Below are positions 57,497-64,000 of a DNA stretch of 64,000 nt, in pieces. The position numbers and the translations under genes were made by a program. The notes below the pieces were generated by a model, which was not told where the DNA came from, did not search any database, and saw only the letters and a list, made by a program, of their open reading frames with translations. The stretch lies in NCBI RefSeq assembly GCF_000407505.1, contig NZ_ASWE01000003.1, positions 372,001-436,000 on the forward strand. Direction: 5' to 3'. The stretch's first letter is position 1. Each line of letters begins with the position of its first letter. The stretch comes from Enterococcus phoeniculicola ATCC BAA-412 (GTDB lineage Bacteria > Bacillota > Bacilli > Lactobacillales > Enterococcaceae).

Positions 57497-57545
57497 AAAA
57501 AGCCAGTCGATTTGTGTGAATGGAACACAAATCGACTAGCTTTTT
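57497..57545 (+). terminator. bidirectional terminator between lacZ and xylR
   Basis: AAAAAGCCAGTCGATTTGTGT pairs with ACACAAATCGACTAGCTTTTT (one mismatch). The A/T flanks allow termination on both strands, matching the convergent genes. Confidence 0.9.
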
Positions 57546-57550
57546 GGTTT

Positions 57551-58729
57551 TTATTCGTGAAGAGACACAATCTCTTCTTTTATCAGCTTCAACTTTTTAA
57601 TGTTCAAAAAGTTTTGTGCAGAGTTAGCGAATGCACCGTAGAGGGTGGCGCTTTTTTCTAAGAATGTATTTCGGATAAGGACATCTTTTGAAAATCGGTT
57701 CTTTATATGGGCATTGATAAATGGAATCATCTCAGGAATCTTCCTATACAGAGAGCTGTTAATCACCACAATTTCAGGATCATACATCATGATAATATTG
57801 TTGATGCCTATACTTAGAAGCTCTGCATTTTTTTCTAAAAGGGCAATCGCACGGTCATTTTTCTCTTGGAAGGCTTGTTGAAGCGTATCTGAATTTACGT
57901 AATCTAAGCCTTCTTGTTTTGCATATTCTTGATAGGTTGCTTTGTTTGAGGCGTACTGTTCCAGACATCCTAAATTTCCACAAGGACATTCTTTTCCATG
58001 CGGATAAAGAATAGAGTGACCGATTTCTCCGGCACGTCCTCGATAACCCACTTGAAGATCCCCGTTTTCGACAATCCCTGCACCAATTCCGCTATGAATA
58101 CTAATAGAGACCAGATTTTGATAATGAGAAGAAAATGTATACTCACCCAAGGCTGCTAGGTTTGCTTCGTTTTCTAAAAAGACGGGGAAATCACAGATTG
58201 CTTGCAGCTCTTCCCAAAGGTTTCCTTTATCCAGATTATAATAAGGCGTAAAATGTATGACGTTATTGTGTACCTGTCCATGGATTGCGGCTGTCAAACC
58301 AATGATTCCATGAGGGGTTTTTGGTTGAATCGACAAAAAATGATCAATTATTTCCTTCATTTGTCCTACTACATTTTCTGCGGAAACATCGATTCGGCGT
58401 TTTCGGATACTGTCAATGATAGTACCGTCTATATAGGCAAGCATTGCTTCAATATAGTTATAGCCAAGGTCAAAGGCAATGACTAAAGCTGACTGGCGAT
58501 TAAAGGTAAGCATAATTGGTTTTCGCCCACCGACATTTGACGCATCGCCAATCCGTGTTTCGCTGATAAATTCATCCTCAATCAGCTTCTTTGTAATCGC
58601 AGAGACAGAGGCTTTATTTAGTCCAGTCAGAGTTGAAAGCTCTGCTCGAGAAACTTCATTTTTATCAATAATGACCGTTAAAATTTTTGCTTCATTTTGT
58701 TCTCTAATTGTATATTTACTAGATATCAT
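57551..58729 (-). CDS. xylR: ROK-family xylose repressor XylR
   Basis: 392 residues: an N-terminal winged helix (about 10-75, SRAELSTLTGLNKASVSAITKKL in outline, with LTGLNKASVSAI as the recognition region) and a ROK domain (about 80-380) with GIGAGIVENGDLQVGYRGRAGEIGH-type substrate loop and the zinc motif CPCGNLGCLEQY. It is divergent from xylA, whose promoter carries a matching operator. By homology to Bacillus XylR it represses xylA/xylB until xylose binds. Confidence 0.92.
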   Translation of the reverse strand: MISSKYTIREQNEAKILTVIIDKNEVSRAELSTLTGLNKASVSAITKKLIEDEFISETRIGDASNVGGRKPIMLTFNRQSALVIAFDLGYNYIEAMLAYIDGTIIDSIRKRRIDVSAENVVGQMKEIIDHFLSIQPKTPHGIIGLTAAIHGQVHNNVIHFTPYYNLDKGNLWEELQAICDFPVFLENEANLAALGEYTFSSHYQNLVSISIHSGIGAGIVENGDLQVGYRGRAGEIGHSILYPHGKECPCGNLGCLEQYASNKATYQEYAKQEGLDYVNSDTLQQAFQEKNDRAIALLEKNAELLSIGINNIIMMYDPEIVVINSSLYRKIPEMIPFINAHIKNRFSKDVLIRNTFLEKSATLYGAFANSAQNFLNIKKLKLIKEEIVSLHE

Positions 58730-58775
58730 AGGTAAACTCCTAACTTCATATTCACTAATTTAATAATAAAGTGTC

Positions 58776-58846
58776 TGTAAGCGCTTGACAACTAAATTCG
58801 TATGATTTATAGTATCTTTGTAAGTTAGTTTATCGTACTAACAAAC
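58776..58846 (+). promoter_or_regulatory. xylA promoter with cre-like site and XylR operator
   Basis: -35 TTGACA (58785-58790), 17-nt spacer, -10 TATAGT (58808-58813). TGTAAGCGCTTGACA (58776-58790), partly cre-like, overlaps the -35. GTTAGTTTATCGTACTAAC (58824-58842), with GTTAGT/ACTAAC arms and AAAC following, sits just after the transcription start, as XylR boxes do. Confidence 0.75.
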
Positions 58847-58881
58847 TTAAATCAAGTGATTTATTATTAGGAGGAAGAAAA

Positions 58882-60189
58882 ATGAGCTATTTTCCAAATG
58901 TAGAAAAAATTCAATATGAAGGACCAACAACTGAAAACATGTTTGCTTTTCGCCATTACAACCCTGAAGAGCTAGTGATGGGAAAAAAGATGAAGGATCA
59001 TTTGCGTTTTGCAATTGCTTATTGGCACACAATGACACAAGATGGTTCCGACCCATTCGGTAATCCAGTAAACCAAAGAACATGGTTTGCAGATACACCT
59101 ATGCAAACAGCAAAGAACCGTGTAGAAGCTTTCTTTGAAATCTGTGAAAAATTAGGCGCTGAATATTTCTGTTTCCATGATATTGACATTGCTCCTGAAG
59201 GTGAAACTCTGGAAGAATTCTTTGCAAACATCGATGAAATTACTGATTTAATTAAAGAAAAAATGGATCAAACCGGTATTAAATTATTATGGAATACAGC
59301 CAATATGTTTTCAAATCCTCGCTATATTAATGGGGCGGCATCAACAAATAATGCAGATGTCTATGCATACGCTGCTGCACAAGTAAAAAAAGGATTAGAT
59401 ATTTCCAAAAAATTAGGTGGAGAAAACTATGTATTTTGGGGTGGTCGTGAAGGTTACGAAACTTTACTAAATACAGATATGAAATTTGAGCAGGATAATA
59501 TTGCCCGTCTATTCAAGATGGCTATTGCTTACGGTGAAAAAATTGGTCACAAACCTCAATTCTTATTAGAACCAAAACCAAAGGAACCTTCAAAACATCA
59601 ATACGATTTTGATGCAGCAACAACAATGGCCTTTATCCAGCATTATGGATTAGAAGGTGATTTCAAACTGAACTTAGAAGCAAACCACGCCACTTTAGCT
59701 GGACATACTTTTGAACATGAAATTGCTGTTGCACGAAGCTACAATGCATTGGGTTCATTAGATGCTAACCAAGGCGATGTTTTACTTGGATGGGATACAG
59801 ACGAGTTTCCAACAAGTATTTTTGATACAACCTTAGCATTGTATGAGGTATTAGAAAACGGTGGGATTGCTCCTGGTGGAATTAACTTTGACTCAAAAGT
59901 TCGTCGTTCTTCATTTGAAATGGAAGATTTATTACTTGCGCATATTGCAGGGATGGATACGTATGCACGTGGTCTAAAAGCTGCTGCGAAATTAAAAGAG
60001 GATCGTTTCTTTGATGAATTAAAAGAAGAACGGTATGCATCATTTAAAGAAGGAATTGGGGCAAAAATCATCAAGGATGAAGAAGACTTAGAGTCACTGA
60101 CAGAGTATGCGTTAGGTCACGATCATATTGAATTAAAATCAAGCCATATTGAATACGTGAAGAGTCGTCTAAACGATTATTTAGTTTAA
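58882..60189 (+). CDS. xylA: xylose isomerase
   Basis: 435 residues, class II xylose isomerase length. Active-site His99 in [12 protein letters not shown]; metal-ligand regions [40 protein letters not shown] and [10 protein letters not shown] are all intact. It converts D-xylose to D-xylulose in the cytoplasm. RBS TAGGAGGAAG; regulated by XylR and CcpA sites upstream. Confidence 0.97.
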   Translation: MSYFPNVEKIQYEGPTTENMFAFRHYNPEELVMGKKMKDHLRFAIAYWHTMTQDGSDPFGNPVNQRTWFADTPMQTAKNRVEAFFEICEKLGAEYFCFHDIDIAPEGETLEEFFANIDEITDLIKEKMDQTGIKLLWNTANMFSNPRYINGAASTNNADVYAYAAAQVKKGLDISKKLGGENYVFWGGREGYETLLNTDMKFEQDNIARLFKMAIAYGEKIGHKPQFLLEPKPKEPSKHQYDFDAATTMAFIQHYGLEGDFKLNLEANHATLAGHTFEHEIAVARSYNALGSLDANQGDVLLGWDTDEFPTSIFDTTLALYEVLENGGIAPGGINFDSKVRRSSFEMEDLLLAHIAGMDTYARGLKAAAKLKEDRFFDELKEERYASFKEGIGAKIIKDEEDLESLTEYALGHDHIELKSSHIEYVKSRLNDYLV

Positions 60190-60294
60190 TCTGTTACATT
60201 TACAGGGGCTAGAAAAATTTTACTTTTCAATTACGATAGGTTTTACCTATTCAGTAATAAATAAAGGCTGCAAAAAAGGGCACTTCAAAAAATC

Positions 60295-60342
60295 AAGCTG
60301 GAATATCCGAAAGCGCCTTGCTTTTTTGAGATATTCCAGCTT
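60295..60342 (+). terminator. hairpin between xylA and xylB
   Basis: AAGCTGGAATATC (60295-60307) and GATATTCCAGCTT (60330-60342) are perfectly complementary. An alternative pairing CAAAAAAG (about 60271) with CTTTTTTG (about 60321) would compete, so read-through could be adjustable. Confidence 0.65.
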
Positions 60343-60428
60343 ATTTTAAATGAATATTTTTTTGAAGGAGTTAAGTTTACAAATAAGTATCTTTGATTAG
60401 AACCATGACTTATTTTAGGAGGAAAAGC

Positions 60429-61925
60429 ATGTCTTATGTTTTAGGTTTAGATTTAGGAACGAGCTCATTAAAGGGGCTGTTATTTCGTCAAGATGGAGTT
60501 TTAGTTGGTGAAGCTAGTGCAGATTATCCTTTATTAACGCCACAAGCAGGTTACAGTGAACAAAATCCAGCGGAGTGGCGGCAGGCTGCTCATAAGGTAT
60601 TGAAGACACTAGTTTCTGAGCATGAAGAAATCAAAAAAGAGCTAGTGGGCATTAGTTTTTCTGGTCAAATGCACAGTCTTGTTTTATTAGATGAATCAAA
60701 TGAAGTCATTCGCCCGGCGATTTTGTGGAATGATGTTCGGACGACAAAGCAATGTCGAGAAATTATGGAAACAGCAGGAGACCGTATTCTCAATATCACA
60801 AAAAATGTTGCGTTAGAAGGGTTTACCTTACCTAAAATTTTATGGGTACAGGAAAACGAGCCGGAAAACTGGTCAAAAGTTCAACACATGATGCTTCCAA
60901 AAGATTATCTTTCATTTTGGCTTACTGGAAAGTACTCAATGGATTATTCAGATGCAGCAGGGACGCTTTTATTAGATGTTGAAAACAAATGCTGGTCTAC
61001 CGAAATTCTAAGTACGTTTTCCATTCCACAAGAGATATTACCAACCTTATATGAATCCTCAGGTGAGGTGGGTGTAATCACTGAAGCGTTGAAAAAAGAA
61101 TTTGGTTTTGAACAGGATGTGAAGATTTATGCAGGGGGAGCAGACAATGCATGTGCAGCTCTCGCTTCAGGAATCATTCAAGAAGGTGCAGGAATGGTCT
61201 CAATTGGGACAAGTGGCGTATTTTTATCCTTTGAGCAATCCGATAAGGTAAATTACAATGGCAAGCTTCATTTATTTAGTCACGCTGTGAAAGATAAAGT
61301 TTACTCAATGGGTGTAACACTTGCGGCGGGAAATTCGTTAAGCTGGTATCGAGATACCTTTGCACCAACCCTTGATTTTGGGGAATTGTTAAAGGATGTT
61401 GGAACAGTGAAACCAGGATCAGATGGGCTACTATTTACACCGTACATTGTCGGTGAACGTACGCCTCATACTGACAGTCAAATCAGGGGCAGTTTTATAG
61501 GAATGGATACGCATCACCGTTTGCCGCACTTTGGTCGTTCAGTGTTAGAAGGAATTACATTTTCTTTAAAAGATTCACAAGAAATGATGGAAACTACAGC
61601 AAAACGAACATTTACGAAAATTGTCTCAGTCGGAGGAGGCGCAAAAAATCCTGACTGGCTGCAAATGCAGGCGGATATTTTTGACTCAACAATTGTCACG
61701 TTAACGACCGAGCAAGGTCCAGGAATGGGTGCTGCGATGCTTGCAGCTGTTGGAAGCGGCTTGTTTCCAGATGTGAACAGTTGTGTAGGCACCTTTGTAA
61801 GCTATGATAAGGAAATCGTACCTATTCAAGAAAATGTGGCAGCGTATAAGAAAATCTATGAGATTTACAAACAAGTTTATGGAGCAACAGCGGATATTTG
61901 TCATCAGCTAGCAGAAATTCGTTAA
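60429..61925 (+). CDS. xylB: xylulokinase
   Basis: 498 residues from ATG 60429 (RBS TTAGGAGGAAAA); the in-frame ATG at 60393 has no RBS. FGGY-family kinase: GLDLGTSSLKG at the N-terminus, GISFSGQMHSLVLLD, WNDVRT, DYSDAAGTLLLD, AGGADNACAALASGI and the C-terminal VGGGAKNPDWLQMQADI. It phosphorylates D-xylulose to xylulose-5-phosphate, which enters the pentose phosphate or phosphoketolase route. Confidence 0.95.
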   Translation: MSYVLGLDLGTSSLKGLLFRQDGVLVGEASADYPLLTPQAGYSEQNPAEWRQAAHKVLKTLVSEHEEIKKELVGISFSGQMHSLVLLDESNEVIRPAILWNDVRTTKQCREIMETAGDRILNITKNVALEGFTLPKILWVQENEPENWSKVQHMMLPKDYLSFWLTGKYSMDYSDAAGTLLLDVENKCWSTEILSTFSIPQEILPTLYESSGEVGVITEALKKEFGFEQDVKIYAGGADNACAALASGIIQEGAGMVSIGTSGVFLSFEQSDKVNYNGKLHLFSHAVKDKVYSMGVTLAAGNSLSWYRDTFAPTLDFGELLKDVGTVKPGSDGLLFTPYIVGERTPHTDSQIRGSFIGMDTHHRLPHFGRSVLEGITFSLKDSQEMMETTAKRTFTKIVSVGGGAKNPDWLQMQADIFDSTIVTLTTEQGPGMGAAMLAAVGSGLFPDVNSCVGTFVSYDKEIVPIQENVAAYKKIYEIYKQVYGATADICHQLAEIR

Positions 61926-61942
61926 AGAAATAGTTAAAGATG

Positions 61943-61992
61943 AAAAACAGTGAATGGGCGAAGGAAAGGTCGTCTGTTTGCTGTTTTTTGTT
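61943..61992 (+). terminator. probable terminator after xylB
   Basis: AAAAACAG (61943-61950) can pair with CTGTTTTTT (61981-61989). The loop is long, so the structure is less certain. Confidence 0.45.
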
Positions 61993-62179
61993 TTGTAAGA
62001 AGTCTGGTCTCTATGGCGTTCTTCCTCATAAATCCAAGAATGAACTAGGGAGGCTAGACATGACGGACGTTTTTTCCTTTCTTTGAACCGTAATTGGCTG
62101 ACAATAATCATACATAAGTCCTATTTAATCGTTTTCAAAAACAAGGTATACTTTTACTACAAAATGGTATAAGGAGGTG

Positions 62180-63262
62180 TTGGTAATTCGAAAGAACTAC
62201 CCAATGTTAGATATTATTCGATATGTGGCGGCAGTTTCCGTCATTCTTATTCATTGTGGAAAATTAGTTGATAACGAGCTTGTTCATTTTTTTCTTAAAA
62301 GCACATTTGCCAGACTAGCAGTTCCACTATTTCTTATTTCTACAAGTTATTTTTTAAAAAAAGGAATGAACACTCATCCTGAATATGGAAAAAACTATTT
62401 TTTTAAACAGGGCAAACAATACTTGTTTTGGAGTCTAATTTATTTACCTTATGGAATCCACTATCTTTATGCGATGAATCTTTCGCCCGTACTTTATCCA
62501 ATTGGCTTATTGGTAGGGCTTCTTTATATTGGAACATGCTATCACTTGTGGTATTTTCCAGCGTTGTTTTCGAGTATTTTTTTAACAAATTTTATCAAAA
62601 AAAGAAGGAACTATCTCTTTTTATTAGCAATCAGTGGGGGATTGTTTCTTGTTGGTGCTTCTGAGACATATTCTTCTTTTTTAGAGAATACGTTTCTTCA
62701 AACATATTACACTAGCCTACATAACTTTGTTTTGACTACTAGAAATGGTTTGTTTTATAGTTTTATCTATGTGGTATTAGGGTATCTTATTGCTGATTTT
62801 GAACAGTCAAAATTTTTTAAAACGAGAGTGAATCTGAAGCTGTTTCTATCACTGGTTCTTTTTTCTCTGGAATGTATAGTCATTTTTAATAACCAAGGTG
62901 CAGACAAGAATTTTTCACTTTCTTCACCATTTGTGGTGACATTTCTATTTATTTCACTGCTTCAGTCAAATACATTAAAGAACAGCAACTTCTTTTTACT
63001 AAGGCAATATAGCCGCTATCTATTCTTTCTTCATCCTTTATTTTTAGAAGTAATCAAGTGGTTTATTGGCTATTACGGAATACAGGTAAATGGGCTTTCT
63101 TTATTTTTCAGCACATTTTTCCTAACAACTCTTTTTTCTGCTGTCATTTTGTATAAAGAGATAATGACTGTTCCAATAAAAAAATCTCTGTTTTTATGGA
63201 GTAAAAATAAATTATCTGCTCTATCACTGAAAGTTCAAAAAAGAGTGAGAAGCATTGAGTAA
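62180..63262 (+). CDS. membrane acyltransferase (Acyltransferase_3 / OafA-like family)
   Basis: About 360 residues with roughly ten membrane segments. The N-terminal pattern MLDIIRYVAAVSVILIHCGK carries the conserved His of the family, and FARLAVPLFLISTSYFLKK follows. Such proteins transfer acyl (often acetyl) groups to cell-surface polysaccharides or peptidoglycan. The start is unclear: GTG 62177 is inside the RBS AAGGAGGT, TTG 62180 is only 2 nt from GGAGG, ATT 62186 has ideal spacing, and the first ATG is 62204. A -10-like TATACT lies near 62145. It is monocistronic with a terminator after it. Confidence 0.8.
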   Translation: MVIRKNYPMLDIIRYVAAVSVILIHCGKLVDNELVHFFLKSTFARLAVPLFLISTSYFLKKGMNTHPEYGKNYFFKQGKQYLFWSLIYLPYGIHYLYAMNLSPVLYPIGLLVGLLYIGTCYHLWYFPALFSSIFLTNFIKKRRNYLFLLAISGGLFLVGASETYSSFLENTFLQTYYTSLHNFVLTTRNGLFYSFIYVVLGYLIADFEQSKFFKTRVNLKLFLSLVLFSLECIVIFNNQGADKNFSLSSPFVVTFLFISLLQSNTLKNSNFFLLRQYSRYLFFLHPLFLEVIKWFIGYYGIQVNGLSLFFSTFFLTTLFSAVILYKEIMTVPIKKSLFLWSKNKLSALSLKVQKRVRSIE

Positions 63263-63308
63263 ATTTAACTGGTACTAATCGTTTTTTCTCAGTGCCTTAA
63301 TCGATAAA

Positions 63309-63356
63309 AAAACGATCTCTGCTTGCGATTTACTAAGCAAGTAGAGACCGTTTTAC
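63309..63356 (+). terminator. bidirectional terminator between convergent genes
   Basis: AAACGATCTCTGCTTGC (63309-63325) pairs with GCAAGTAGAGACCGTTT (63336-63352), two mismatches, with A and T runs on the flanks. Confidence 0.8.
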
Positions 63357-63407
63357 TATTTTTAACGGATAACAAAAAGTGATGAACGCTTCTGGAATAA
63401 GCTTCCT

Positions 63408-63839
63408 TTATTTTACTAATTTTAAATGTAAAATTGGGTATGGTTTTCCCTGATCGTCCAAGTCATCTCTTGAAATAAGTTGAAAGCCAAGCGTTTTATA
63501 GAAGGCCGCTGCCCCCTTATTTTGTTCATTTACATCCACAGAAGTAACTTTTTTTTGCTGAATTAATTCTTCCAAGATGGCTCTCCCGTAGCCTTTTCTA
63601 AAAACGGAAGGTGAAAGAAACAGCATCTCTAAGTTTCCCTCATTTGTTCCAGAAAATCCAATTAGTTTTTCTTCCACCATCCATACAAGTAAGTCAACAT
63701 GTGCGAAATAAACAGGAAGATTTTTTTTGATTTCTAGTAAATCGGATTCTTCTAAAAATGTATGTGTTTGTCTAACGGATTGTTCCCAAATATCAATTAA
63801 TTCTATATAGTCTGATTCTACGGCTTTTCTTGAATTCAT
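63408..63839 (-). CDS. GNAT-family N-acetyltransferase
   Basis: 143 residues covering a whole GNAT fold: N-terminal RKAVESDYIELIDIWEQSVR, acetyl-CoA pyrophosphate loop FRKGYGRAILEEL (Q/R-x-x-G-x-G/A form), and C-terminal VNEQNKGAAAFYKTLGFQ. It resembles small cytoplasmic acetyltransferases of the YjaB/PhnO type; the acceptor is unknown. The ATG is preceded on the - strand by AAAGGAGAATAG. It is the only non-regulatory gene on this strand. Confidence 0.88.
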   Translation of the reverse strand: MNSRKAVESDYIELIDIWEQSVRQTHTFLEESDLLEIKKNLPVYFAHVDLLVWMVEEKLIGFSGTNEGNLEMLFLSPSVFRKGYGRAILEELIQQKKVTSVDVNEQNKGAAAFYKTLGFQLISRDDLDDQGKPYPILHLKLVK

Positions 63840-63938
63840 TATTTCTATTCTCCTTTGTCAATTTCTCTTATTATACATGAAAATATAGAAAAGAGTATTT
63901 TTCCTGGGCGTCTTTTTCGGACCATTTCTCTTCTTTTA

Positions 63939-63971
63939 CTGACAAATTACTGGTGAGAGAATAATTGTCAG
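63939..63971. repeat. inverted repeat at the right end
   Basis: CTGACAAATTA (63939-63949) pairs with TAATTGTCAG (63962-63971), one mismatch or bulge. It could be a terminator of a gene beyond the window or an operator. Nothing else is recognised in 63840-64000. Confidence 0.35.
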
Positions 63972-64000
63972 AGGTTGTTAGAAAGCTCATAGATAGCCTA

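Noticed and set aside
63408-63839. Toxin-antitoxin (TacT-like) reading of the GNAT gene
   Set aside because: No adjacent small antitoxin gene with a ribbon-helix-helix pattern is present; the protein looks like an ordinary small GNAT enzyme.

Overview
The window is a low-G+C Firmicute sequence. AT-rich codon use, strong GGAGG-type ribosome binding sites, PRD/PTS regulators, cre boxes and ABC sugar importers without their own ATPase all fit a lactic acid bacterium, most likely an Enterococcus. The species cannot be fixed from the sequence. No rRNA, tRNA, CRISPR array, insertion sequence, phage gene or defence gene was recognised. Almost every gene is on the + strand. The exceptions are three transcription regulators and one acetyltransferase.

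The window is a dense block of nutrient-acquisition operons. In order: (1) 1-6.8 kb, cell-wall sugar salvage: murQ (cut by the left edge), a Lac-family PTS EIIC, a small membrane protein, a MurNAc/GlcNAc kinase, a MupG-type 6-phospho-muramidase, anmK and a MurR/RpiR regulator. (2) 7.0-8.0 kb, a lone alpha/beta hydrolase. (3) 8.1-14.6 kb, an AraC regulator divergent from an ABC importer and a GH36 alpha-galactosidase (raffinose/melibiose type). (4) 15.1-17.8 kb, TrmB regulator, TauE/SafE permease and an ornithine cyclodeaminase-family enzyme. (5) 18.3-25.6 kb, PRD regulator, cellobiose-type PTS IIA-IIB-IIC, then an M24 peptidase, an M42 aminopeptidase and a PatB/MalY C-S lyase. (6) 25.9-26.5 kb, a sugar O-acetyltransferase. 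(7) 26.8-30.8 kb, a BglG-type antiterminator with a recognisable RAT/terminator leader, a galactitol-type PTS and a RhaD-like aldolase. (8) 31.1-42.2 kb, LacI regulator, two GH31 enzymes, an ABC importer and a GH13 oligo-1,6-glucosidase (alpha-glucan utilisation). (9) 42.8-48.3 kb, PRD regulator carrying its own EIIA, ascorbate-type IIB and IIC, and a split transketolase. (10) 48.4-61.9 kb, ArsR-type regulator divergent from a GH51 arabinofuranosidase, an ABC importer and a GH2 beta-galactosidase, then xylR/xylA/xylB (hemicellulose side chains and xylose). (11) 62.2-63.8 kb, a membrane acyltransferase and a GNAT acetyltransferase.

Common logic: each module has its own regulator, importer and intracellular hydrolase or catabolic enzyme. 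The products enter glycolysis or the pentose phosphate pathway. cre-like CcpA sites sit at several promoters, implying carbon catabolite repression. Three ABC importers lack an ATPase gene and probably share an MsmK-type ATPase encoded elsewhere.

Most worth a second look: the PTS + two peptidases + C-S lyase operon (an unassigned, possibly sulfur-containing substrate); the PTS + RhaD unit that implies a two-step ketose pathway; the ascorbate-type PTS + split transketolase unit; the MurNAc operon with a Lac-family EIIC instead of MurP; a 17-bp operator-like sequence repeated exactly inside the first GH31 gene; and a 325-nt nested-hairpin spacer in the MurNAc operon.
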